A stretch of DNA of 53,999 nucleotides from CAZEIW01 sp964512305 (GCA_964512305.1 CAZEIW010000064.1:1-53999), one strand, 5' to 3'; positions 1 to 10,880 are shown, counted from the stretch's first letter. Program-made: numbers and translations. Notes: generated from the letters alone by a model not told the origin.

Positions 1-101
1 CCCTCCGCGCGGTGGCTGGCGGACGCCAGCGGGCCGTGGTTGCGCGGGCGCCGGCCGTGGTCGATGACAACTTCCTGGTACAGGTCGCGCAAGTCAGCCA
101 T
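1..101 (-). CDS. sufU: SufU/IscU-like Fe-S scaffold, N-terminal fragment
   Basis: Partial gene: only the first 33 codons lie in the window and the rest runs off the left edge. The start reads MADLRDLYQEVVIDHGRRPR, matching the N-terminus of SufU/IscU-type proteins, which pair with SufS in sulfur transfer during Fe-S cluster assembly. The ATG overlaps the sufS stop by 8 nt (ATGGCTGA), so the two are probably translationally coupled. The cluster- or zinc-binding cysteines would lie beyond the edge and cannot be checked. Identity is good from the N-terminus and operon position; activity is inferred. Confidence 0.85.
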   Translation of the reverse strand, partial: MADLRDLYQEVVIDHGRRPRNHGPLASASHRAE

Positions 102-1392
102 CGCCGAACACCTCGCGCACGCGCTGCAGGCCGGCCAACAATGCCTCGACGTCGGCGCGCGAGTTGTACAGGGCGAACGACGCCCTGACGGTTGCAGGCA
201 CGCCCAGCCGGTCCATCACCGGCATCGCACAATGATGGCCGCTGCGCACGGCCACGCCGTGCTGGTCGAGAATCGTCCCGACGTCGTGCGCGTGGACGCC
301 GTCGATCACGAAAGACAGCACGGCGGCCCTGGCGCGAGCGCCGCCGACCAGGCGCAGGCCTGGGACCTCCAGCGCGCCCGCGGTCGCCTGCTGAAGCAGC
401 GCGTGCTCGTGCGCCGCCGCCGCGTCGATGCCGGCCGCTGCCAGGTAGTCGATCGCGGCCGCAAGCGCGATGCCGCCGGCGATGTTCGGGGTGCCGGCCT
501 CGAACTTGTAGGGCAGCTCGTTGTAGGTCGTGCCGGCAAAGCTCACGCGCCGTATCATGTCGCCCCCGCCCTGGTACGGCGGCATCTCTTCGAGCAGGGC
601 GCGCTTGCCGTACAGCACGCCGATGCCGGTCGGTCCGTACACCTTGTGGCCGGAAAACGCATAGAAGTCGCAGTCGAGCGCCTGCACGTCGACGTGCAGG
701 TGAGGCACCGCCTGGGCGCCGTCGACCACGACCACGGCGCCGCGCGCGTGGGCGAGCCGGGTCAGCTGCGCCACGGGGTTGATCGTGCCCAGCGCGTTGG
801 ACAGATGCGTCACCGCCACGATCCGCGAGCGTGGGCCCAGCAGCTCCTCGAACGCGCCGACGATCAGCTCGCCGCGATCGTCGATCGGCGCCACGCGCAG
901 CCGCGCGCCGCTGCGCTCGCACGCGAGCTGCCAGGGCACGATGTTCGAGTGATGCTCCATCTCCGTGACGACGATCTCGTCGCCGGGCCGCAGGCCCTGC
1001 CCGCGGCTCGCGGCGATCAGGTTGATCGCTTCGGTCGTGCCGCGCACGAAGACGATCTCCTCGCGCCGCGCGGCGTTGATGAAGCGCCGCACCCGGTCGC
1101 GCGCCGCCTCGTACGCGTCCGTGGCCTCCTGGCTCAGCGCATGCAGCCCGCGGTGGATGTTGGCGTTGTATTCCTCGTAGTAGCGCGCCTCGCAGTCGAT
1201 CACGCTGCGGGGCTTCTGGCTGGTCGCGGCGTTGTCGAGATACGCCAGCGGACGGCCGTGCACGCGGCGCCGGAGGATCGGGAAGTCCTGCCGCACGCGC
1301 TCGACGTCGAAAGCCGGTGCGCCGCCGTCGGCTGCCCCGGCGCGCGACGTCCCCTGCAGCAGGTCGACGGGAGCTTCGCGCAGGCTGTTCAT
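94..1392 (-). CDS. sufS: Cysteine desulfurase SufS
   Basis: 432-residue PLP-dependent group II cysteine desulfurase, which mobilises sulfur from L-cysteine for Fe-S cluster assembly in the cytosol. The PLP lysine is K250 in SGHK, the H-bearing cofactor segment TEMEHHSN is at 143-150, and the persulfide cysteine is C388 in RSGHHCAMP. The start MNSLREAPVD overlaps the sufD stop (ATGA). The roughly 25-residue proline/alanine-rich N-terminal extension is usual for proteobacterial SufS. It is followed by an overlapping sufU, so the sulfur acceptor is probably SufU rather than SufE; no sufE is visible. Length and motifs are complete. Confidence 0.97.
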   Translation of the reverse strand: MNSLREAPVDLLQGTSRAGAADGGAPAFDVERVRQDFPILRRRVHGRPLAYLDNAATSQKPRSVIDCEARYYEEYNANIHRGLHALSQEATDAYEAARDRVRRFINAARREEIVFVRGTTEAINLIAASRGQGLRPGDEIVVTEMEHHSNIVPWQLACERSGARLRVAPIDDRGELIVGAFEELLGPRSRIVAVTHLSNALGTINPVAQLTRLAHARGAVVVVDGAQAVPHLHVDVQALDCDFYAFSGHKVYGPTGIGVLYGKRALLEEMPPYQGGGDMIRRVSFAGTTYNELPYKFEAGTPNIAGGIALAAAIDYLAAAGIDAAAAHEHALLQQATAGALEVPGLRLVGGARARAAVLSFVIDGVHAHDVGTILDQHGVAVRSGHHCAMPVMDRLGVPATVRASFALYNSRADVEALLAGLQRVREVFGDG

Positions 1393-2716
1393 CGCACCGC
1401 CTCCGCGATCGCCGGCACCCGCGCGCGCAGCAGCCCGTCGAGCCGCTCGCGCAGGGACTTCAGCCGCACGCGCTCGATGATCTCGGCGGCGAACGCGTAG
1501 GTGAGCGTGGCGCGCGCCGCCGCCTCGCCGATTCCGCGGGAGCGCAGGTAGAAGACCTGGTCGGCGTCGAGTTGGCCCACGGTCGCGCCGTGGCTGCACT
1601 GCACGTCGTCGGCGTAGATCTCGAGCTGGGGCTTGGCATCGACCGTGGCGTCCTCCGACAGCAGCAGGTTGCGGTTGCTCTGCGAGGCATCGGTGCGCTG
1701 CGCGCCCCGGTGCACGACGACCCGCCCGTTGAAGACCGCGCGCGAGGCGTCCCCCAGGACGCCCTTGTACAACTCGCGGCTCGTGCCGCGCGGCTGGGCA
1801 TGATCGACGCGCGTGTGGTGGTCGACATGGCGCCGTCCGCTGCCCAGGTACAGACCGTCGAGCGCGCAGTCGGCATCGGGCGCGGCGAGCGCGACGCGGA
1901 TGTCCGTGCGCGAGAGCGCGGCCCCGAGCGCGAACGACCCGCTCAGCAGCCGGCCGCGCTCGGCGACCTGCGCGTGAACCCCCGCGATATGGAACGCGCC
2001 CGCGCTTTCGTCCTGGAGCTTCTGGTGCTCGATTTCGGCGCCGGGCCCTACCGTCAGGCGGGTGACGGTGTTGCTGAGGTAGCACCCGCCGCCGAGCGCC
2101 GCATGATGCTCGATGATGCGGGCGCGGCTGCCTCGGGCCGCGATCACCGTGTTGCGGCAGTGCGCCGCGAGGTTGGGCTCGGTCGCGACGAACAGCAGAT
2201 GGATCGGCTCCTCGAGCACCGCGCCTTCGGCCAGCTGCACGACCGCGCCGTCCGTGGCGCACGCGCAATTGAGCGCGGAGAAGCCGGACAGGTCCCCCGC
2301 CGGCGCGGCCAGGAGTTCGCGCAGCGGCGCGGTCCAGTCGGGCTGCGGATCGCGCTCGAGCAGCGCGGCCAGGGCCTCCAGCCGGACGCCGGCCGGCAGC
2401 CTGCCCGGGCGCGAGAGCGACGGCACGTGCCGGCCGTCGACGAACACCCACAGATGCGCGCCCGGAAGCGCCAGCGCGTCCACATCGCGCGGCGTCACCG
2501 TCGCCTGCGCGGCCGGCACGAAGGAGAAGCGGACGGCCTCGATCGGGGCCACGCTCGTGTACTTCCATTCTTCGTCGCGCAACGTCGGAAACCCCGTCTC
2601 GACGAAGCGGGCGAGCGCGGCCTCGCGCTGACCGGCGAGCCATGCGTGGCGGGCACCCGGCAGCGCGGGCCTGAGCCGCTCGAACTCGCGGGCGGCATGC
2701 AGCACGGCGGCAGACG

Positions 2717-2720
<4 letters not shown>
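1389..2720 (-). CDS. sufD: Fe-S cluster assembly protein SufD
   Basis: 443 residues with the right-handed beta-helix core typical of SufD. SufD is a paralogue of SufB and forms the SufBC2D scaffold complex. Recognisable segments are LRDEEWKYTSV near the N-terminus, SRELYKGVLGDASRAVFNGRV, and the C-terminal block QCSHGATVGQLDADQVFYLRSRG, whose histidine is the family hallmark. The start MTSAAV overlaps the sufC stop as ATGA and its own stop overlaps sufS as ATGA. Base composition is like the rest of the operon and nothing looks broken. Confidence 0.96.
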
Positions 2721-3481
<761 letters not shown>

Positions 3482-3487
3482 GGGTCC

Positions 3488-4932
<1,445 letters not shown>

Positions 4933-4936
<4 letters not shown>

Positions 4937-5406
4937 CCACCTGCTCCCGAGGTATGCGGACGCCCCGGCATGCGCCGCAATGTGAAGGTGTCGCCGGGCT
5001 GGCTGCGCGGCCGGCTCATGTCGGCCAGCGTCACGTCATGCAGCGCGTGGTGGATCAACTGGTTCAGACCCTGCCAGTTGGCGCGGATCGGGCATCCCGC
5101 TTCCTGAGAGCAGCGCCCCGCCACGACGCTGCACTCGGTCACGCCGAACGGACCCTCGAGCGCATCGATGACGTCGCTGACCGAGATCTGCTCCGGGGAT
5201 CTCGACAGCCGGTAGCCGCCCTGCGCGCCGCGTACGGACAGCACCAGCTCGGCACGGGCCAGCCGCTTGAGGATCTTGCTCGTGGTCGCCGAGGTGACGC
5301 CGAGCGCCAACGCGATATCGGCCGCGCTATGCAGGCCGTCGGGCAGGCGCGCCATGTGCGACATGATCACGGTGCCGTAGTCGGTCAGTTTGCTCAGCCT
5401 CAGCAT
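4933..5406 (-). CDS. Rrf2-family SUF operon regulator (SufR/IscR-like)
   Basis: 157-residue Rrf2/IscR-type transcription factor at the head of the suf operon. The winged-helix DNA-binding part (LSKLTDYGTVIMSHMA, then the recognition region SATTSKILKRLARAELV) is followed by a three-cysteine cluster site, C-x6-C-x5-C, within TECSVVAGRCSQEAGCPIRANW. Such proteins bind an Fe-S cluster and adjust suf expression to cluster supply. It resembles the SUF-specific Rrf2 subgroup found with SufB in Xanthomonas and relatives more than the isc-linked IscR. A palindrome 25-41 nt upstream of the start is a candidate autoregulatory operator. Confidence 0.93.
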
Positions 5407-5430
5407 CTCAGGCCCGGTGGGATGTCATAT

Positions 5431-5447
5431 AGGACCAATATAGTCCT
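5431..5447 (-). promoter_or_regulatory. Palindrome upstream of suf operon, candidate Rrf2 operator
   Basis: Inverted repeat AGGAC-N7-GTCCT in an AT-rich patch (CAATATA spacer) that stands out from the GC-rich surroundings. It ends 25 nt before the regulator ATG. On the minus strand it contains TATATT, usable as a -10 element, so binding would occlude the promoter. The layout is like the dyad sites bound by Rrf2/IscR proteins. The match to a known consensus is loose, so the assignment is inferred from position and symmetry. Confidence 0.5.
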
Positions 5448-5580
5448 CTTTCGTTCCGGCGCAAAACGCGCCGCCGTGGATCGGCACGGGTCTCGCCGCG
5501 ATCCAGGCGGCGTCGGATTGACGTGCCCACCCGTCGGAGAGACGATCGGCGCCCCACCCCATCCGGCAGGATCGAACCGC

Positions 5581-6585
5581 ATGGACTATTCAACCGCTGC
5601 ACGGCGCGCGCCGACATGGCTTGGGGCGCTCGCCCTTGTCGTGGTCATGGCCATTGCTCGCGCAGCCACGGTGCGGGACGTGGAGATCCGCAGCTTCCCC
5701 GTGCCGCACGGCGCGCATCCGCACGACGTCTGGCCGGGGCGCAACGGCATCGTCTGGTACACAGCCCAGACCCAGGGCGCGCTGGGCCGCCTCGACTCGC
5801 GCACCGGCGAGGTGAGACAGATACCGCTCGGTCCCGGATCAGCGCCTCACGGGGTCATCGTCGGCGCCGACGGCGCGGTCTGGATCACCGACGGCGGACA
5901 GAACGCGATCCTCCGGTTCGAGCCCGACAGCGAACGGCTGACGAAGTTTCCGCTGCCGCCAGACACCGCCCATGCCAATCTGAACACGGCGACGTTCGAT
6001 CGCCGCGGGCGGGTGTGGTTCACCGGCCAAAACGGCGTCTACGGACGCGTCGATCCGGCCAGCGGCGAGGTCCGCGTCTACCCGGCGCCGCGCGGGCCGG
6101 GTGCCTATGGCATCACGGCGACGCCGGACGGGGCGATCTACTTCGCTTCGCTCGCCGGCAGCTACATCGCACGGATCGACCCAGACAGCGGCGCGGCGAG
6201 CGTGATCGAGCCGCCGACGCGCGACCAGGGCGCGCGCCGCATCTGGTCGGATTCGCACGGCCGGCTCTGGGTGTCGGAGTGGATCGCGGGCCAGCTGGCG
6301 AGGTACGACCCCGCGCAGCACGGCTGGAAGGAATGGAAGCTGCCCGGCCCGAGCCCGCACGCGTACGCGGTGTGCGTCGACGCGCGGGATCGCGTCTGGC
6401 TCAGCGACTTCGGAGCCAACGCGGTGCTGCGCTTCGATCCGCGCGACGAGAGTTTCGCCGCGTTCCCGAGCCCACGGGCCGGCGCCTCCGTGCGCCAGCT
6501 CGCCGCCGCGGGCCCCGATGAGGGCGGGGCGGTCTGGGGTGCCGAGTCCGCAACCGACACGATCGTTTCGTACCGCGAACCATGA
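5581..6585 (+). CDS. Secreted Vgb-like (streptogramin-lyase family) beta-propeller protein
   Basis: 334 residues with an N-terminal signal peptide (hydrophobic LALVVVMAIARA, cleavage after about 29) and seven propeller repeats. Each ends in a blade motif such as VWYTAQ, VWITDGG, VWFTGQN, IYFASL, LWVSEW, VWLSDFG and VWGAES, followed by a turn of the type AILRFEPDS. This is the virginiamycin B lyase (Vgb) fold, shared by periplasmic lyases, lactonases and uncharacterised propellers. GPSPHAYAV supplies a histidine in the region where Vgb has active-site residues, but I cannot confirm an antibiotic lyase. The start is the ATG preceding the signal. It lies 13 nt upstream of a flavoprotein gene, likely one transcript. 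Confidence 0.85.
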   Translation: MDYSTAARRAPTWLGALALVVVMAIARAATVRDVEIRSFPVPHGAHPHDVWPGRNGIVWYTAQTQGALGRLDSRTGEVRQIPLGPGSAPHGVIVGADGAVWITDGGQNAILRFEPDSERLTKFPLPPDTAHANLNTATFDRRGRVWFTGQNGVYGRVDPASGEVRVYPAPRGPGAYGITATPDGAIYFASLAGSYIARIDPDSGAASVIEPPTRDQGARRIWSDSHGRLWVSEWIAGQLARYDPAQHGWKEWKLPGPSPHAYAVCVDARDRVWLSDFGANAVLRFDPRDESFAAFPSPRAGASVRQLAAAGPDEGGAVWGAESATDTIVSYREP

Positions 6586-6598
6586 CCGAGGAGCCAAG

Positions 6599-7978
6599 AT
6601 GACCCGGCGTTTCGATGCAATCATCATCGGCAGCGGACAGGCCGGCCCGGCACTGGCCGCGCGGCTGACGAAGGCCGGCATGACCGTCGCGTTCGTCGAG
6701 CGCGAGCATTTCGGCGGCACCTGCGTCAACGACGGATGCATCCCGACCAAGACGCTGGTCGCCAGCGCCCAGGCCGCGTTCGTCGCCAGGCGGCATGCGG
6801 ACTTCGGCGTCACCATCGGCGGGCCGGTCGGCGTCGACATGAAAGCGGTCAAGGCGCGCAAGGATGCGGTCGTCGGCGCCTCGGTCAAGGGGCTCACCGA
6901 CTGGATCCATGGCATGAGCGGGCTCACCGTCTTCCGGGACGGCGCCCGTTTCGTCGGTCCCCACGCGGTCGCGGTCGGCGCGGAGGTGCTCGAAAGCGAG
7001 AAGATCTTCATCAATGTCGGCGGACGGGCCCACGTGCCCGACTGGCCCGGGCTGCGGCAGGTGGCCTATCTGACCAATACCAGCATCATGGAAGTCGATT
7101 TCCTGCCGCAGCATCTGATCGTGGTCGGCGGCAGCTACATCGGCCTGGAGTTTGCGCAGATGTACCGGCGGTTCGGTTCCCGGGTGACCGTGATCGAGCA
7201 AGGCCCGCGCCTGATCGCTCGCGAGGACGAGGACGTCTCGGCCGCGATCCAGCAGATCCTCGAGCGGGAAGGCATCGAGGTGCATCTCAACGCGACCTGC
7301 ATCGGCGTCGAGGCGCGCGGCGGCGGGGTCGCCGTCACGGCCGACTGCGCGGACGCCGCGCCGGCGCTCGACGGGAGCCACGTCCTGCTTGCGATCGGCC
7401 GGCGGCCCAACACCGAGGAACTTGGGCTGGAGGCGGCCGGCGTCGCCGTCGACGAGCGGGGATTCATCAAGGTCGACGAGCAGCTGCGGACCAATGTTGC
7501 GGGAGTGTGGGCCTTGGGCGACGTCAACGGCCGCGGGGCATTCACGCACACGTCGTGGAACGACTACGAGATCGTCGCCGCGAACCTGCTCGACGGCGAT
7601 CCGCGCCGCGTCACGGACCGGATCCCCGCCTATGCTCTCTTCATCGATCCGCCGCTGGGGCGGATCGGCGCGACCGAGCGCGAGGTGCGCGCGTCGGGGC
7701 GGCGGGCGCTGATCGGGAAGATGCCGATGACCCGCGTCGGGCGCGCGCGCGAGCGCGGTGAAACCCAGGGTTTCATGAAGGTCGTCGTCGACGAGCAGAC
7801 GAAGAAGATTCTCGGCGCCGCGCTCCTCGGCCTCAACGGCGACGAGATCGTGCACTCGCTCCTCGACGTGATGTACGCCGATGCGCCCTACACGGTCGTC
7901 TCGCGCGCCGTGCACATCCATCCGACCGTCACCGAGCTCATTCCGACGCTGCTGCAGGACCTGAAGCCGCTGACTTGA
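6599..7978 (+). CDS. Pyridine nucleotide-disulfide oxidoreductase (MerA/Lpd-like)
   Basis: 459-residue FAD flavoprotein. The FAD site GSGQAG is at 11-16 and the redox-active pair C42/C47 lies in TCVNDGCIPTK. The NAD(P)-binding GGSYIGLEFAQ is central, and the second FAD motif is VWALGDVNGRG. The dimerisation domain ends with VHIHPTVTELIPTLL, where the conserved histidine is present. It lacks the N-terminal heavy-metal-binding domain and the C-terminal vicinal cysteines of true mercuric reductase, so it belongs to the broader MerA-like/dihydrolipoamide dehydrogenase-like group of unknown substrate. GAGGAG upstream is the ribosome site. It probably shares a transcript with the propeller gene. 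Confidence 0.93.
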   Translation: MTRRFDAIIIGSGQAGPALAARLTKAGMTVAFVEREHFGGTCVNDGCIPTKTLVASAQAAFVARRHADFGVTIGGPVGVDMKAVKARKDAVVGASVKGLTDWIHGMSGLTVFRDGARFVGPHAVAVGAEVLESEKIFINVGGRAHVPDWPGLRQVAYLTNTSIMEVDFLPQHLIVVGGSYIGLEFAQMYRRFGSRVTVIEQGPRLIAREDEDVSAAIQQILEREGIEVHLNATCIGVEARGGGVAVTADCADAAPALDGSHVLLAIGRRPNTEELGLEAAGVAVDERGFIKVDEQLRTNVAGVWALGDVNGRGAFTHTSWNDYEIVAANLLDGDPRRVTDRIPAYALFIDPPLGRIGATEREVRASGRRALIGKMPMTRVGRARERGETQGFMKVVVDEQTKKILGAALLGLNGDEIVHSLLDVMYADAPYTVVSRAVHIHPTVTELIPTLLQDLKPLT

Positions 7979-8010
7979 CCCGCTGACTTGGGCCGCTGAA
8001 GCGAGCCGTT

Positions 8011-9360
8011 TCAGCCCACCGCGGCGGCGCTGGCCAGGCGGGCGCGGACGAAGTCGATATGCTGCCGCAGCACGTAGGCCTCGTCCGCGAACGACGCCGG
8101 CAGCTTCAGGTTGATCACCGCCCTTTCGATCACGCCGATCCGCTCCAGCATCTCGCGCGCGTGCTGCGGGTCGAGCAGCTGCTGGCTTTCGCGCTCCAGC
8201 GCCATCAGCTGCCCGTAACGGCGATAGATGCGGCTGCGGATGCGCCAGCCGTACAGCGACGGGACCAGGCGCACCGCGGGGATCAGCAGCACGGCAAGCG
8301 GCACGACGAGCACGATCAGGCGGTCGGCCAGGCTGGCGAGCCAAAACGGGAACTGCCGATAGACGAAGCTCTTGCCCGATTTGTAGTACCGGGCCGCGTC
8401 GTCGCTGATCGGGAAGTCGTGATCCATGGGCGACGGGAACTCGCCGGCGCGCTGCAGCAGCGAACCGCGGCCGTGCACCTCCCGGGCGGCTTCGATCAGC
8501 AGATCCGACAGCGCGGGATGGAGGTCAGGACGAGCGACGAGCTCGACCGTCGGCGCAAGCAGCGCGATCGGATGATCCGGCAGGTTCTGGCCGAGGTCGA
8601 ACGCGCCCATCGGCAGTTCGATACGGCTCAAGTACCGCATGCGCCGCACATACGCCTCGGCCTGCACGAAATCGAAAAGACGCACGCCCGGCGTGTGCAG
8701 GAGGCGGCGGATCAGTTCGAAGCGCGCCGAATCGCCGGTCAGGAAGGCCGCCTCGATTCGATGGTCCAGCAGCGCCTGCACCGCGTCCTCGCCGGACAGT
8801 TGCAGCAGGGTCGTCCGGCCCCCGGGTTCGATGCCGTTGACCTTCAGCAGCGCCAGGGCGAGCGCCTCGCCGCCGCTGCCGGCGCGCCCGATCGCGAGGC
8901 GGCGGCCCTCGAGCTTCGACAGTCGGTCGATCGGCGCCTCGCTGCGGTACAGCACGAACATCGGCTCGTAGAAGACGCTGCCGAGCGATACCAGGTCGTC
9001 CGAACCGGGCTGCGGCGGCAGGCCGCCCTGGACGAATCCGACGTCGACGCGCACGTTCGGATCCGACAGACGCTTCAGGTTCTCGACCGAACCGAGCGAC
9101 GGCAGGATCTGCAGCTCGATGCCGTTGCGGCCGAGGATCTTGCGATACCTCTCGGCGATGTTGCGAAAGGTGCTGCCTTCCGTGCCCGACGTCATCACGA
9201 TCGTCTTGGGCGGCGCCGGACGGACATAGTGGACCGCCACGGCAGCGACCACGGCCACGACGAGCGCGATCGGGGTCACCACGACCGCCAGGTCGCGCCA
9301 TGAGATGCGCATCAGGCGCGTCGGCAGCCGCAGGCGTGGTTTCTGCTTCGGTTCGTCCAT
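8011..9360 (-). CDS. Membrane-anchored TAXI-family (TRAP-type) solute-binding protein
   Basis: About 449 residues. An uncleaved N-terminal membrane segment (near 25-45, VVVTPIALVVAVVAAVAV) is followed by a TAXI solute-binding domain (IVMTSGTEGSTFRNIAERY, PSLGSVENLKRL, FVQGG). Near 330-360 a second hydrophobic segment (LIVLVVPLAVLLIPAV) leads into a cytoplasmic tail. Classic TAXI proteins are free periplasmic receptors of TRAP transporters; this one is tethered at both ends and no DctQ/DctM permease is nearby, so it is an orphan. A GTG start 18 nt upstream (9378) is also possible; neither has a strong ribosome site. It is convergent with the flavoprotein gene, 32 nt apart. Confidence 0.88.
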   Translation of the reverse strand: MDEPKQKPRLRLPTRLMRISWRDLAVVVTPIALVVAVVAAVAVHYVRPAPPKTIVMTSGTEGSTFRNIAERYRKILGRNGIELQILPSLGSVENLKRLSDPNVRVDVGFVQGGLPPQPGSDDLVSLGSVFYEPMFVLYRSEAPIDRLSKLEGRRLAIGRAGSGGEALALALLKVNGIEPGGRTTLLQLSGEDAVQALLDHRIEAAFLTGDSARFELIRRLLHTPGVRLFDFVQAEAYVRRMRYLSRIELPMGAFDLGQNLPDHPIALLAPTVELVARPDLHPALSDLLIEAAREVHGRGSLLQRAGEFPSPMDHDFPISDDAARYYKSGKSFVYRQFPFWLASLADRLIVLVVPLAVLLIPAVRLVPSLYGWRIRSRIYRRYGQLMALERESQQLLDPQHAREMLERIGVIERAVINLKLPASFADEAYVLRQHIDFVRARLASAAAVG

Positions 9361-9429
9361 CGGGTGTACGCCGGCCACGGTCGACCGACGGGCTCACGGC
9401 CCCGCAGATTACCGCACGCCGCCGAGACT

Positions 9430-9532
9430 CCCCTCTCCCGCACGGCGGGAGAGGGGCCGGGGGTGAGGGCGGCCGCCGCAGCTCCGCTCCTCACCCTCAC
9501 CCCTGCCCCTCTCCCGCCGTGCGGGAGAGGGG
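9430..9532. repeat. REP-like palindromic repeat pair, locus 1
   Basis: Two perfect 12-bp hairpins, CCCCTCTCCCGC with a 3-nt loop and GCGGGAGAGGGG, at 9430-9456 and 9506-9532. They sit in opposite orientation with GGGGGTGAGG-type tails pointing inward, so the whole block is also one long inverted repeat. It fills the gap between the TAXI gene and the upstream minus-strand repeat-protein gene. The same unit recurs at 12523-12625 in the reverse arrangement. Probably a REP/BIME-like element; a terminator role is possible. Confidence 0.85.
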
Positions 9533-9539
9533 ACTCGAG

Positions 9540-10880
9540 CTACTGCCCGCCAGGCACCATGCAATCCCACGCGGTTGCACCGGCGTTTGCGTGCGGGCAG
9601 CGCTCCATCGTCGCAACCACCAGCGGTCCGGGACCGCTCGAGAACGAGACGTCCAGAAGCCGCTCGGGCACGTTGCTGATTTGAAAGCTCGCGTGCGCGA
9701 CGCATTCCCGCGCGCCGCCGGCGGGAGCGGGACTGAGATCGAACGACAGATTCAGCCGGTTGCCGACGATTTCGAACGAAGGCATATAGGGGCGCTGGCC
9801 GCAGACGATCGGCGCCTCCGCGATGGCGGTGATCGTCGATCCGTTGCGGAACGGCCGCAGCCTTTGCACCAAGCCCCCGCCGGCTTCGTTGATCGGCAGG
9901 GCGATGAACTTCATCGCCGGCGACGGCGCCGCGGCCGCCGCAGCACGCGGCGCACCCGAGGGTGTCTTGTCGGTCCTGGGCAGCAGGCAGTCCCAGGGAT
10001 CGCGAGTCACCTTGGCGCTGCCGCAGCGGGTCATCTGCCCGACGAGGAACGTGCCCGTCCGATTGCCGAATGTCACGTCGAGATCGCGATGCGGCATCTC
10101 GCTCACCTGGAACACCGACTTCAAGGTGCACGCTTCGGTCGCCCCGGCCGGCGCGTCGCTCAGCGAATACTGAAGATCGAGCGTCCGGTCGCCCAGGCGG
10201 AAGGCCGGTCGGGTGCCGGTCTGGCCGCAGATGATCGGCTCCTCGACCAGCACGACGATCGTGTCTTCCGCTCGGTACGGAGAGATGCGGTACTGCCCCG
10301 GGCCGGCGCGCCGCTCGGACCCATCCGAGGTGAACTTCAAGTCGGCCGCGGAGGGCGACTTTGCAACATGGTCCCCCGCCACCGTCGCGGGAGCCGCCAC
10401 CGAAATCGTCGTGCCAGCCGAGGCCTCGGGGACCATGCAGTCCCAGACGTCGTGAAAGGCCTTGCTGTGCAGGCAGCGCGCCATCCTGGCGGTGGTTTCC
10501 GGTCCGCCGCGATGGGCAAATGCGACCTCCAGATCCCGATCCGGCATCGCGCTCAGCAGGAACGAGGAATGCGCCGCGCAGTTCTGGTCGCCGATGGTGG
10601 GATTGTCGACCTCGAGGTCGTATCGCAACAGCAACCTCGCCCCCTTGATCTCGAACGAGGGCTTGACGGGCCGCTGACCGCACTTGATCGCGTCCTCGAC
10701 CTGAACCATCACCGTGTCCTCGGCGCGATACGGATGGACCTTCACGGCTCCGCCGCCGGCGGCCTGCGTCAGCGGAAGAGCGCTGAACTTCAAGGCTGGA
10801 GCCTCGGCTCGCTGCTCCGCCTGACCAAAGGCACCGGCACTGACGAGCGACAGGATGACCAAGACGAGTGGTCTGCTCAC
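9540..10880 (-). CDS. Secreted protein of three tandem four-cysteine modules, function unknown
   Basis: 446 residues from a GTG start preceded by GGGAGGA at ideal spacing; a TTG 12 nt upstream is in frame but overlaps that site. A signal peptide (PLVLVILSLVSAGAFG) precedes three modules of about 120 residues. Each contains CGQ near its start, a PSFEI or PAFRL strand, a C-x5-F-x5-(M/V)P segment, a (M)xRC, and a closing WDC(M/L)(V/L)P. The cysteines are at 67/101/136/148, 218/251/286/298 and 360/393/428/440; spacings are 34-35-12, 33-35-12 and 33-35-12. This suggests two disulfides per module in the periplasm or outside the cell. I do not recognise the family. Linkers are Ala/Pro/Ser-rich. Confidence 0.85.
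   Translation of the reverse strand: MSRPLVLVILSLVSAGAFGQAEQRAEAPALKFSALPLTQAAGGGAVKVHPYRAEDTVMVQVEDAIKCGQRPVKPSFEIKGARLLLRYDLEVDNPTIGDQNCAAHSSFLLSAMPDRDLEVAFAHRGGPETTARMARCLHSKAFHDVWDCMVPEASAGTTISVAAPATVAGDHVAKSPSAADLKFTSDGSERRAGPGQYRISPYRAEDTIVVLVEEPIICGQTGTRPAFRLGDRTLDLQYSLSDAPAGATEACTLKSVFQVSEMPHRDLDVTFGNRTGTFLVGQMTRCGSAKVTRDPWDCLLPRTDKTPSGAPRAAAAAAPSPAMKFIALPINEAGGGLVQRLRPFRNGSTITAIAEAPIVCGQRPYMPSFEIVGNRLNLSFDLSPAPAGGARECVAHASFQISNVPERLLDVSFSSGPGPLVVATMERCPHANAGATAWDCMVPGGQ

Noticed and set aside
6599..7978. Assignment as mercuric reductase MerA
   Set aside because: No N-terminal metal-binding domain, no C-terminal vicinal cysteine pair and no mer genes nearby; only the flavin disulfide core is shared.
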